Assembly (NCBI GenBank): GCA_947259675.1
Contig: CAMYNE010000109.1
Coordinates: 1-8,694, forward strand
Reading direction: 5' to 3'
DNA length: 8,694 bases
From: an uncultured Pirellulaceae bacterium
GTDB lineage: Bacteria > Planctomycetota > Planctomycetia > Pirellulales > Pirellulaceae
How positions within the stretch are numbered: the stretch's first letter is position 1; the number at the start of each line of letters is the position of its first letter. Both the position numbers and the translations under genes were made by a program. Of the stretch, positions 1 through 6,815 are shown piece after piece. The notes beneath the pieces are model-generated. The model made no database searches, was not told the origin of the DNA, and was given only the letters and a program-made list of their open reading frames with translations.

Positions 1-1
1 C

Positions 2-265
2 GTTGAGGACCTCTTGGTGGAAGGACAAAATGGTTGGTCCTTTGCACCGGATGATCGTCTGGAAACCGAGGCAGCGATTGATTCGGCGTTGCGAACTGAT
101 ACGAGCGAAATTCAGGCAATGAGTCGATTTGCGCGCAAATCGGTGGAAATGATCACGCCCGAACGTACAGCCAACAAGTTCTTCAAAGTGATCGAGTCCG
201 TTACTAAATTGCCAGTTCAGCGCAACAACAACGTCGCTACACATGCCAAGAGTGCAAATCTATAG
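2..265 (+). CDS. Glycosyltransferase family 4-like protein, C-terminal fragment (5' end outside window)
   Basis: The frame is open from the first bases of the window to a TAG at 263-265, so only the last ~87 residues are seen. They begin with a VEDLLVEGQNGW stretch, which resembles the GT-B family 4 motif where a conserved Glu and an 'xxG.NG' loop bind the nucleotide-sugar donor, followed by a proline/aspartate turn (APDD). The rest is helical with the usual ending of such enzymes (SRFARKSVEMITPERTANKF, then a short tail). The known role of the family is transfer of a sugar from an NDP-sugar to a growing glycan at the cytoplasmic membrane face. The next gene starts on the base after the stop, so the two are very likely co-transcribed. 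An internal TTG at 14 can be read as a start but would cut through the donor-binding motif, so the gene is treated as 5'-truncated by the window. Donor and acceptor cannot be inferred. Confidence 0.75.
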   Translation, partial: VEDLLVEGQNGWSFAPDDRLETEAAIDSALRTDTSEIQAMSRFARKSVEMITPERTANKFFKVIESVTKLPVQRNNNVATHAKSANL

Positions 266-1093
266 ATGGCCGAAACCAAAACTAATTCGATTCGGCAAGA
301 TTCACGGGTAAGTCTATCGACGAAGACGCACGCGACGGTCGTGATTCCCTGCTTTAACGAAGGGCCAGGAATCGAAAGCCTTGCAAATACGCTGAAGGAA
401 CTTGTCGATGAACATGAGGAACGATTTGCGTTTGAGATTATTCTCGTCGACGACGGAAGTAAGGACGATACCAGGAAGTTGCTGGCCGATCATTTTGGGG
501 ATTGGGACAACTGTCAACTGTTGCAGCACGAGCGAAACACGGGATTGATGGCTGCGATTATGACTGGAACCAGGGCTGCCGAGACCGAGATTGTGTGTTC
601 GATGGATTCGGATTGTACTTACCATCCGAACGAGCTTCCGAATTTGATCGAGGGGTTAACCGAGGGCATCGCCATGGTGACGGGTTCGCCATATCATCCG
701 GATGGACAGGTAGAGAACATGGTGGCGTGGCGGCTTGTTCTTTCGCGTTTCGCATCGTTCCTTTACCGATTAATGTTGTCCAACAAACTATATTGCTACA
801 CCAGTTGTTTTCGAGCATTTAGAAAAAGCGTCGTGGAGAATATTGGGCTGGAAAACACTGGATTTGTCGGTACCGCGGAACTAGTTTGGAGAATCGAGCA
901 GCAAGGCGAATGGGGGATCCTGGAAGTACCGACTACGCTCCATGTTCGCCAGATCGGACAATCCAAATGCCGCGTCGCCAGGGTCACTTGGCGTCACCTG
1001 ATGCTCATGGCAAAGATCGTCTTGTCAAAGTTAAAAAATTCTCCGCCAACACCCATGGCACGTCAAAGCCAACATCTGAATACACAACCTTGA
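266..1093 (+). CDS. Glycosyltransferase family 2 (DPM1/GtrB-like GT-A domain)
   Basis: A 275-residue protein with a GT-A family 2 fold. The N-terminal strand and nucleotide loop is at 25-32 (VVIPCFNE). VDDGS at 61-65 contacts the nucleotide. ERNTGL at 89-94 follows, and the metal-binding DSD (DXD-type) motif is at 114-116. Residues 199-206 (GFVGTAEL) and the GQSK patch near 231-234 match the acceptor/catalytic end of polyprenyl-phosphate mannosyl/glucosyl transferase-like members. There are no clear C-terminal transmembrane pairs, so it resembles soluble or peripheral DPM1-like enzymes more than GtrB or ArnC. It starts immediately after the preceding TAG, with only a weak purine stretch (AAGAG) about 13 nt upstream, which suggests translational coupling. 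It probably transfers a sugar from an NDP-sugar to a lipid carrier or glycan in the surface polysaccharide pathway encoded here. The substrate is unknown. Confidence 0.88.
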   Translation: MAETKTNSIRQDSRVSLSTKTHATVVIPCFNEGPGIESLANTLKELVDEHEERFAFEIILVDDGSKDDTRKLLADHFGDWDNCQLLQHERNTGLMAAIMTGTRAAETEIVCSMDSDCTYHPNELPNLIEGLTEGIAMVTGSPYHPDGQVENMVAWRLVLSRFASFLYRLMLSNKLYCYTSCFRAFRKSVVENIGLENTGFVGTAELVWRIEQQGEWGILEVPTTLHVRQIGQSKCRVARVTWRHLMLMAKIVLSKLKNSPPTPMARQSQHLNTQP

Positions 1094-1112
1094 TAACGGG
1101 CACGATTGAATA

Positions 1113-2336
1113 ATGATCCATAAAACGGAAGAAATGATTTCGCTTCCTTCTGACCAGAACTCTTCTGGTCGAATGCTTGGTGATGAAGAAATAAAGTTGC
1201 TGGGAGAAGCAATCGAAAGCGGTACGCTAACGAGTACCAAAGGCACATTCGTAAAGGACTTTGAAGCCAGGTTTGCGGAAATGCTGGGCGTGAAACGCGC
1301 TCTTTGCGCATCCCATGGAACCGCCGCATTGCATACTGCTTACGCTGCGATTGACCCGGAACCGGGCGACGAGTTTGTGACGACATCGATTACCGACATG
1401 GGCGCATTGACGCCCATCCTCTATCAGAGCGCAGTTCCGGTGTTTGCAGACGTTGATGCGGACACGCTCAATGTTACCGCAGAGTCGATCGAGAAAGTCC
1501 TCAGCGAACGAACCAAAGCGATCATCGTAACTCACCTGTTTGGTAATCCATGTGAAATGGGTGAAATCATGGAGTTGGCCCGTTCGAAGAATATTCCTGT
1601 CATCGAAGATTGTGCTCAGGCTTTCCTTGCAAAGCAAAACGGACAGTGGATCGGCACCATCGGTGAGATCGGTTGCTTCAGTCTGCAGCAAGGCAAACAC
1701 ATCACGACTGGAGAAGGTGGAATTGTCGTCTCCAACAACGAAGATCTTGCTCGCCGCATGTTTCTTTTCATCAATAAGGCTTGGGGATACGGTGATAACA
1801 ATCCAGATCACTATTTCCTGGCGCCAAACTACCGGATGAACGAACTAACCGGGGCAGTCGCGCTCGCTCAATTGGAAAAACTGGCTGATTCGGTAAACAC
1901 TCGCATCAAATTGGCCGACGCCTTGTCAGATAAACTTCAAGGCCTCCGCGGCGTCAAGACTCCACGAGTTTCAGAAAATTCAATTCACACGTATTGGAGA
2001 TACTGCTTGAATATTGACGGGACCGTAGTTGAGGAGGGCGCCGTTGGTCTGGCGAAGACGTTGCGAGAGGAGTTCGGTATCTTTTCCGCGCCTCGATACA
2101 TTCAAAAACCCGCATTTCAGTGCGAAGTTTTGAGAGACCAACGCACATTCGGAAACAGCCGCTTCCCGTTTACACATGCTCGCCCCGAAGCATGCGATTA
2201 TTCGCCCGAACTCTATCCGGGCACCTTTGCGGGACTTGAGTCGATCCTGGTATTGCCCTGGAACGAGATGTATACCGAACCGCACGTTGACTATATTGCG
2301 TCAGCGATTTCGGATTCGGTTAGAAAATTGAGTTAA
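1113..2336 (+). CDS. DegT/DnrJ/EryC1/StrS family PLP-dependent sugar aminotransferase
   Basis: A 407-residue fold-type I aminotransferase, the family's usual length. The N-terminal arm carries GTLTSTKGTFVKDFEARFA (37-55). The cofactor-phosphate loop is SHGTAALH (67-74). VIEDCAQA (163-170) supplies the Asp (D166) that pairs with the pyridine nitrogen. QQGKHITTGEGG (192-203) holds the Schiff-base lysine K195. NYRMNELTGAVALAQLEKL follows from 239. Family enzymes transfer an amino group, usually from glutamate or glutamine, onto a keto-sugar or keto-cyclitol. The C-terminal third (YIQKPAFQCE near 329-338) recalls inosose-aminotransferase-like members as well as nucleotide-sugar aminotransferases, so the exact substrate is open. 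The gene lies 19 nt after the GT2 gene and 46 nt before an oxidoreductase that could supply the keto substrate. A second ATG at 1134 is possible, but its purine stretch is only 2 nt away. Confidence 0.9.
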   Translation: MIHKTEEMISLPSDQNSSGRMLGDEEIKLLGEAIESGTLTSTKGTFVKDFEARFAEMLGVKRALCASHGTAALHTAYAAIDPEPGDEFVTTSITDMGALTPILYQSAVPVFADVDADTLNVTAESIEKVLSERTKAIIVTHLFGNPCEMGEIMELARSKNIPVIEDCAQAFLAKQNGQWIGTIGEIGCFSLQQGKHITTGEGGIVVSNNEDLARRMFLFINKAWGYGDNNPDHYFLAPNYRMNELTGAVALAQLEKLADSVNTRIKLADALSDKLQGLRGVKTPRVSENSIHTYWRYCLNIDGTVVEEGAVGLAKTLREEFGIFSAPRYIQKPAFQCEVLRDQRTFGNSRFPFTHARPEACDYSPELYPGTFAGLESILVLPWNEMYTEPHVDYIASAISDSVRKLS

Positions 2337-2382
2337 CTCTCCTGACGGCGAGTTCGTAGATTCACAACAATGAGAATTCATC

Positions 2383-3393
2383 ATGATTAACGATCGAACA
2401 ATCCGGTTTGGCCTAATCGGTGCCGGCGGAATTGCCCAAGCTTATTCAACTGCGATTAAAGATATCTCGACTTCAAAACTCGTCGCTGTGGCGGACTGTA
2501 ATATCGATGCTGCCCGAAAGATGGCCGGCGAGCATGGCGCAACTCCTTTCGACAGCCACGAAGCCATGCAGGCGGCCGAGATGGTCGACGCCGTCATTGT
2601 TTCCACTCCTCCGCTGTACCATCCCGAACAGAGTATTGGCTTTTTGAGTAACGGCATTCACGTCCTTTGTGAAAAACCGTTGGCCATTGACTCGGCGAGC
2701 GCCGTGGCGATGGCAAAGGCAGCCAAGGAAGGTGGAGCGATCTTTACCATGGCTTCCAAGTTTCGGTTTGTCGACGATGTCAACAAGGCGAAACAAATGG
2801 TCGACGAAGGTAAACTCGGCGAAATCGTGCTCTACGAAAATTGTTTTACGGGCGAGGTCGACATGTCGACTCGTTGGAATTCGAATCCAGAAATTTCTGG
2901 TGGCGGAGTTTTAATCGACAACGGAACCCATTCGCTTGACATCATGCGATACTTTTTGGGCAGCCTTGCCGAGATTCGCGTTGTGGAAGGAAAAAGGATT
3001 CAGAACCTCCCTGTCGAAGATACGGTTCACGTCTTTGTCCGCTCGGAACATGGAACTCTTGGCTGTATCGATCTTTCCTGGAGCCTTCACAAGGACGTTC
3101 CGTATTTCATCAGTTTGTATGGCAGTGAAGGAACCATCGAAATTGGCTGGCGCGGTTCACGGCTGAAAATGAAAGGTGAAAAGCAATGGACCGAGTTCGG
3201 AACTGGATACAACAAAATGGAATCGTTCCGCAAGCAACTTGAAAACTTTTGCGCTGCGATTGTGACCAACGAAGCTCTCGTTATTTCACCGGAAGACGGA
3301 ATTGCTTCGGTCTGTATTGTTGAAGCCGCTTACCAGGCGATGCACGCGAGCAACTGGCAACAGGTCGATTATGTGGCGGAAATAAAAGCATAA
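2383..3393 (+). CDS. Gfo/Idh/MocA family NAD(P)-dependent oxidoreductase
   Basis: A 336-residue protein with the standard two-domain layout. An N-terminal Rossmann domain carries GAGGIAQAY (13-21) for dinucleotide binding, and VSTPPLYH (73-80) follows. CEKPLA (96-101) contains the active-site lysine K98. The C-terminal alpha/beta domain has GGGVLIDNGTHSLDIMRYFLG (173-193) with D179 and H183 as the probable catalytic/substrate pair. Such enzymes oxidise or reduce a hydroxyl/keto group on sugars, nucleotide sugars or cyclitols. Placed directly downstream of the aminotransferase and before an acyltransferase, the likely role is to make the 3-keto sugar that the aminotransferase uses, as WlbA/WbpB do. 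This is inference from context and the sequence alone does not fix the substrate. The start at 2383 has only a weak GAG upstream. No later in-frame start would preserve the Rossmann glycines. Confidence 0.9.
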   Translation: MINDRTIRFGLIGAGGIAQAYSTAIKDISTSKLVAVADCNIDAARKMAGEHGATPFDSHEAMQAAEMVDAVIVSTPPLYHPEQSIGFLSNGIHVLCEKPLAIDSASAVAMAKAAKEGGAIFTMASKFRFVDDVNKAKQMVDEGKLGEIVLYENCFTGEVDMSTRWNSNPEISGGGVLIDNGTHSLDIMRYFLGSLAEIRVVEGKRIQNLPVEDTVHVFVRSEHGTLGCIDLSWSLHKDVPYFISLYGSEGTIEIGWRGSRLKMKGEKQWTEFGTGYNKMESFRKQLENFCAAIVTNEALVISPEDGIASVCIVEAAYQAMHASNWQQVDYVAEIKA

Positions 3394-3427
3394 TAATTCA
3401 AAAACCAACAACCAACGCATCAGCCTG

Positions 3428-3451
3428 ATCACCAGTGGAACTTCTGGTGAT
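3428..3451 (+). repeat. Perfect inverted repeat in the gap before the acyltransferase gene
   Basis: ATCACCAG at 3428-3435 and CTGGTGAT at 3444-3451 are exact reverse complements separated by an 8-nt loop. The element sits in the 85-nt gap between the oxidoreductase and the acyltransferase. No run of T follows, so it does not qualify as a typical intrinsic terminator. It could be an mRNA-stabilising or attenuating hairpin, or a site for a dimeric DNA-binding protein, and chance is not excluded. Confidence 0.4.
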
Positions 3452-3478
3452 ATTTGATCCGTTCCCGAGTCACAAACG

Positions 3479-4126
3479 ATGATTCACAAAAACGTAAGAA
3501 TTCACGATACCGCGATGATTGAGGAAGGAGTCGAAATCGGTTCCGGTTCCAGCATTTGGGACCATGTCCACGTTCGCCATCACGCCAAGATTGGTGAAGA
3601 GTGCATCATTGGCGGCAAGTCGATAATCGCCTATGAAGTACAGATCGGAAACCGGGTAAAAATCAACTCCAACGTCTACATTTGCTACGGCGTCACGATT
3701 GAAGACGGAGTCATGATAAGTGCGGGAACCATCTTCACGAATGACCGATTTCCCAGGGCGGCAACGCCGGACCTGATGCACCTGCTGAGTTCAGCTCCGG
3801 ACGAAGAGACCTGTTCCACGACGGTCAAAGCCGGAGCTACCATCGGAGCGGGTTGTATCATCGGTTGCAATTTGACGATCGGCCGGTTCGCCATGATCGG
3901 AATGGGGAGTGTCATCACCCGCGATGTTCCTGATTTTCATCTGGTTATTGGGAGCCCGGGTCGAAGCATCGGATTCGTTTGCCGCTGTGGTCAACTCCTG
4001 AAACGATTCGCGGACATTGAAAACAGGTCACCGGAAGTAGATCGCTCCTGTCCGTCTTGTCATCGCAAATACTCAGTCGACATCGAACTCAACGTTAAAG
4101 AACATCGAGACTCATGGGATGGATGA
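3479..4126 (+). CDS. Left-handed beta-helix (hexapeptide repeat) acyltransferase with C-terminal Cys-pair zinc-ribbon-like tail
   Basis: A 215-residue protein. Residues ~2-160 are hexapeptide repeats with [I/V/L]-G-x-x runs (VEIGSGSSIW, AKIGEECIIGG, ATIGAGCIIGC, LTIGRFAMIGMGSVITRDVP). These fold as a left-handed beta-helix and act as trimers using acetyl-CoA. The order of motifs, including FTNDRFPRAATPD near 86-98 and the ending DVPDFHLVIGSPGRSIGFV, follows the WbpD/WlbB type of UDP-amino-sugar N-acetyltransferases. Beyond the helix, C168 and C170 (CRC) and C191 and C194 (CPSC) could bind a zinc ion, an extension also seen in some family members. With the aminotransferase and oxidoreductase upstream, N-acetylation of a newly made amino sugar is the likely role. 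O-acetylation of a sugar remains possible. The stop codon lies inside the start of the following gene (8-nt overlap), implying translational coupling. Confidence 0.87.
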   Translation: MIHKNVRIHDTAMIEEGVEIGSGSSIWDHVHVRHHAKIGEECIIGGKSIIAYEVQIGNRVKINSNVYICYGVTIEDGVMISAGTIFTNDRFPRAATPDLMHLLSSAPDEETCSTTVKAGATIGAGCIIGCNLTIGRFAMIGMGSVITRDVPDFHLVIGSPGRSIGFVCRCGQLLKRFADIENRSPEVDRSCPSCHRKYSVDIELNVKEHRDSWDG

Positions 4127-5129
4127 GTATAAAACAAAACCACTCGCGAGCTTGTCACTCGACCTTGACAACAAGTGGGCCTATTTGAAAACGCATGGCA
4201 ATCCAGATTGGGATTCGTTTCCCAGCTATCTGGATCTCGTCGTGCCCAGATTACTTGAATTTCTTTCCGATCGAAAGCTCCACATTACCGTGTTTGTCGT
4301 GGGACAGGACGCGGTGATTGAAAAAAACAAGGAACCACTTTTATGGGTTGCCGAAGCGGGGCACGAGATTGGTAACCATTCTTTTCATCATGAGCCATGG
4401 TTGCATTTGTACACACCCGAAGAGCTTGATGAGGAACTCGAGCATAGCGAAAACGCAATTTTTGAAGCGACGGGACAACGAACGGTTGGATTTCGGGGCC
4501 CTGGTTTCAGTTTGTCGGACCAGGTATTGAAGGCGTTGATTCGCCGCGGTTACGAATACGACTGCACAACATTTCCAACTTTTCTGGGCCCTCTGGCGCG
4601 GGCGTATTACTTCATGACATCTAAACTGTCGCCCGAACAGAAAAAAGAACGAAAGTCTTTGTTCGGAACCTGGCGAAACGGAATGCAATCCAATCAACCT
4701 TACTTTTGGAACGCGGGTACGGAGCGGTTGATTGAAATCCCAGTTACGACGATGCCGATTTTCAAGATTCCGATCCATGCGAGCTATTTGTTGTACTTGG
4801 GGAAATTTTCGAAAACGCTTGCGAAAATGTATTTCTGGAAGACTTTGAAAATGTGCTGGGCTTTTCGTGTTCAGCCTTCGTTCTTGTTGCACCCGTTGGA
4901 CTTTCTTGGCGCTGAAGACGATCGGGATTTGTCGTTTTTTCCGGCAATGGACCAACCGGCTGAAAAGAAAATTCAGCTGCTTTCAGAAATAATTGGAATG
5001 TTCTGTAAGCATTATGAAGTCGTTACACTGCGTGAGCACGCCAAGAGTCTGACTCGTTCTTCGATTGCCGATCGCTCGGTCTCGACCGCGACAATTGGAA
5101 TTTCAGGCAGTCTGGCAGAAGCCAACTAA
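4119..5129 (+). CDS. Polysaccharide deacetylase (NodB/CE4 superfamily)
   Basis: A 336-residue protein with recognisable CE4 motifs. Motif 1 is SLDLDN (13-18), with D15 and D17 as candidate base and metal ligand in place of the common TFDDG. Motif 2 is NHSFHH (86-91), giving the H-S-x-x-H metal site (H87, H91). Motif 3 is FRGPGFS (125-131) with R126. Near the end, LLHPLD (256-261) supplies the histidine of motif 5 (H258). No signal peptide or membrane segment is seen, so the enzyme is probably cytoplasmic and acts on a lipid-linked or nucleotide-linked sugar rather than on finished wall polymer. It overlaps the acyltransferase gene by 8 nt. The last ~25 residues are Ser/Thr/Ala-rich and look non-conserved. 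Family members hydrolyse N- or O-acetyl groups from sugars. Which acetyl group is removed here is unknown. Confidence 0.88.
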   Translation: MDEYKTKPLASLSLDLDNKWAYLKTHGNPDWDSFPSYLDLVVPRLLEFLSDRKLHITVFVVGQDAVIEKNKEPLLWVAEAGHEIGNHSFHHEPWLHLYTPEELDEELEHSENAIFEATGQRTVGFRGPGFSLSDQVLKALIRRGYEYDCTTFPTFLGPLARAYYFMTSKLSPEQKKERKSLFGTWRNGMQSNQPYFWNAGTERLIEIPVTTMPIFKIPIHASYLLYLGKFSKTLAKMYFWKTLKMCWAFRVQPSFLLHPLDFLGAEDDRDLSFFPAMDQPAEKKIQLLSEIIGMFCKHYEVVTLREHAKSLTRSSIADRSVSTATIGISGSLAEAN

Positions 5130-5197
5130 TCCCGAAAACGATTGCCGCAGCTTTATTCGTGATCGTAGCTGGATTCGTGAGAATTCAGAGACGGAAC

Positions 5198-5227
5198 TTG
5201 AAAACAAATTTCTAACGCTAACATAAT
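5198..5227 (+). promoter_or_regulatory. Candidate sigma70-type promoter
   Basis: TTGAAA (5198-5203, 5 of 6 matches to the -35 consensus) and CATAAT (5222-5227, 5 of 6 matches to the -10 consensus) are separated by 18 nt. They lie in the 125-nt gap after the deacetylase gene and just ahead of the membrane-protein ORF. A transcript starting near 5234 would give a leader of about 20 nt to the TTG at 5255 or about 48 nt to the GTG at 5282. The pattern suggests the following gene has its own promoter. It rests on consensus matching only. Confidence 0.42.
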
Positions 5228-5254
5228 TGACCCAACTCGAATTAGTTTGATCCA

Positions 5255-6616
5255 TTGAATCTTAAGGAACGACAATCTGATGTGAGCGTAAAAGTCTGGT
5301 TCTTGAACTTGATCGGTTTCCTGCTTCTTGCGTCTGTGATTGGGGTCGTTTGTACACGTGCTTACTCGCGGCACAGCGTTCCGGGTGAAATTGTTGACCC
5401 TCGATTTGATTCAAATCAGGGCTTTCGCGATTTTCATAACGCCGTCTATTATCCGGTAAGGGCGTTTTTGACGGGTATAAATCCCTACTCCGCCGAGTAT
5501 CAGAGTTTTCATCCAGATGGCCGTGGATTCCCGTTGTTTGCGCCAACGACTCTTTTGATCCACGCGCCGTTCGGATTCCTGCAGCTGAAGTACTCGGAAA
5601 TTGCATTCGCCGCATCCAATTTTGCCTTGGTGATTTGGATCTGCGTGTTGATTTTTCGATATTCCAGGGTTTCCAATTCGTTTTGTTTTGGTTCGGTTGC
5701 CATCCTCGCTGCGCTGATTATTTTTTGCCGACCGGGCTTGCTGAATTTTTACGGGATGCAGATCACGTTGCTGCATGTGCTTGGTTGTTTATGGGCGTTG
5801 GAATACGCGGACGAATATCCATTTCTGTCGGGCGTCGGGCTGATGTTGGCCAGTTGCAAACCGACGTATGCGATTCCGCTGGCGATCCTGATGTTCTTCC
5901 GCGGCGATTTTCGGGCCGTTTTGTGGGGAGCGATTTTGTCAGCACTGGCAAGTTGTGTCGTGGTGGTGATCATTGCGGCGAACTGTGGCGGCCTGGAGTC
6001 GTTCGTGGAACAAGTTAATGCACAGTATTTGGCAGCCGAACATCCGGAGATACCGGAGGTGGCCACGAGTTGGACGCGTCTCGACGCGTATTCGGTGATT
6101 CCCAGATGGACGGAAGTCCCGGGGGAATGGAATTTGAATGTGTGGATACCTGTGCTCATGATCCTTTTTGGCGCGATCTGCATGCTGTTTGAGCGGGACA
6201 AGACTCAACGCGTCGGCTCGATCAGCCGGACCGGGATGCTGGCGGGAGTCAACGGAGCGTTGATTCAAATCATCATGGCTTCACGGGTCGCGTATGGTCT
6301 GAGCAATACAGGCCAAGGGCACAACTGGTTGGCCGTTGTTCATCCTCGCCGGCAAACGCCTCTCAATTCGACAGGCATGGTAGTCTTGCTGGTGCTGGCC
6401 CTGGCATTGTGGTTTCCGATTGTACCTTTGGCGAAAGCCACCACGACCATCCTGTTGATTGTGTTTGCGTTGGTAAATGCTTCATTGCTGGTAATTAAAT
6501 ATCGCAAAGTGCCAGCCCCGGACGGCTGCCCAAATTATCCGCTAGTTTTGCCTTTGCTTGGAACCGCGGCTTGTATCGGATTCATCGTCCTCAATTTCAG
6601 TTCACTGTTTGTCTGA
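5255..6616 (+). CDS. Chimeric membrane protein: GT87/DUF2029-like glycosyltransferase N-part fused to APC amino-acid permease C-part
   Basis: A 453-residue polytopic membrane protein in one uninterrupted frame. Residues 1-~320 look like a GT87 (DUF2029) GT-C enzyme: a first membrane helix (15-33), then a periplasmic loop with FRDFHNAVYYP (57-67, candidate catalytic D59), TGINPYS (73-79), several hydrophobic helices, GMQITLLH (167-174) and SCKPTYAIPLA (200-210). Residues ~328-453 instead match the end of APC-superfamily amino acid permeases: NGALIQIIMASRVAYGLS (333-350), VVHPRRQTPL (361-370), LAKATTTILLIVFALVN (392-408) and a following KYRKVPAPDG loop before a last helix pair. GT87 enzymes use a polyprenyl-phosphate sugar. 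The permease part lacks the substrate-binding N-terminal helices, so transport is unlikely. The GT part lacks its own last helices, so activity is doubtful. The start is TTG at 5255 or GTG at 5282 (AAGGA at 5264-5268); an in-frame stop at 5243 limits it. Two stops in a row end it (TGATGA). Confidence 0.75.
   Translation: MNLKERQSDVSVKVWFLNLIGFLLLASVIGVVCTRAYSRHSVPGEIVDPRFDSNQGFRDFHNAVYYPVRAFLTGINPYSAEYQSFHPDGRGFPLFAPTTLLIHAPFGFLQLKYSEIAFAASNFALVIWICVLIFRYSRVSNSFCFGSVAILAALIIFCRPGLLNFYGMQITLLHVLGCLWALEYADEYPFLSGVGLMLASCKPTYAIPLAILMFFRGDFRAVLWGAILSALASCVVVVIIAANCGGLESFVEQVNAQYLAAEHPEIPEVATSWTRLDAYSVIPRWTEVPGEWNLNVWIPVLMILFGAICMLFERDKTQRVGSISRTGMLAGVNGALIQIIMASRVAYGLSNTGQGHNWLAVVHPRRQTPLNSTGMVVLLVLALALWFPIVPLAKATTTILLIVFALVNASLLVIKYRKVPAPDGCPNYPLVLPLLGTAACIGFIVLNFSSLFV
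6236..6613 (+). other. APC permease-derived segment within the chimeric ORF
   Basis: From about M328 onward the translation reads as the last four to five helices of an amino acid permease. It includes the NGALIQ/MASR...YG helix, the VHPR..TPL cytoplasmic loop and the LA..TT..LL.VFALVN helix. These are conserved landmarks of APC-family carriers and are not part of GT87 proteins. The junction lies roughly at 6215-6245. The ATG at 6236 would allow a separate truncated product, but no ribosome-binding site stands out and the upstream part continues in frame without a stop. Confidence 0.72.
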
Positions 6617-6782
6617 TGAATTCGTTCAGTGATGGTAGTATTGCAGCCACTTGCGGATCGGTTTCATCGACCGACAGATCTACCTACTCAGTTCGTAACG
6701 AATGCCGTGGGTCGGACCGAAGCGCGCAACAGACCGAAAGATCTGCTTTAGGTGTCAAACCGGATGCACGAAGAATTGGCTG

Positions 6783-6815
6783 AAACCGCTTCGGCGTTTC
6801 ACGCCGATGCGGTTT
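6783..6815. repeat. Imperfect inverted repeat (hairpin) between convergent genes
   Basis: AAACCGC at 6783-6789 pairs with GCGGTTT at 6809-6815, and TCGGCG at 6791-6796 pairs with CGCCGA at 6802-6807. One T-T mismatch (6790/6808) interrupts the stem and the loop is 5 nt (6797-6801). The 13-bp GC-rich stem sits between convergent genes, a usual place for a bidirectional terminator. Neither side has a convincing U-tract beyond the three T of the stem itself, so termination is a guess. Confidence 0.5.

Noticed and set aside
1134..1136. Alternative ATG start for the aminotransferase with GGAAG just upstream
   Set aside because: The purine stretch ends only 2 nt before the ATG, too close for normal initiation. 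The first ATG at 1113 gives a similar protein, so it was kept, though the choice is not certain.
1227..1811. Minus-strand open frame of 194 codons
   Set aside because: It is fully antisense to the aminotransferase, whose catalytic motifs fix the real frame, and it has no recognisable motif.
4341..4955. Minus-strand open frame of 204 codons
   Set aside because: It is fully antisense to the polysaccharide deacetylase, with Arg/Gln/His-rich low-order content and no domain signature.
5155..5180. Two copies of ATTCGTGA (5155-5162 and 5173-5180), considered as a regulator half-site pair
   Set aside because: An 8-bp direct repeat in a 125-nt gap can arise by chance, and nothing else supports an operator here.
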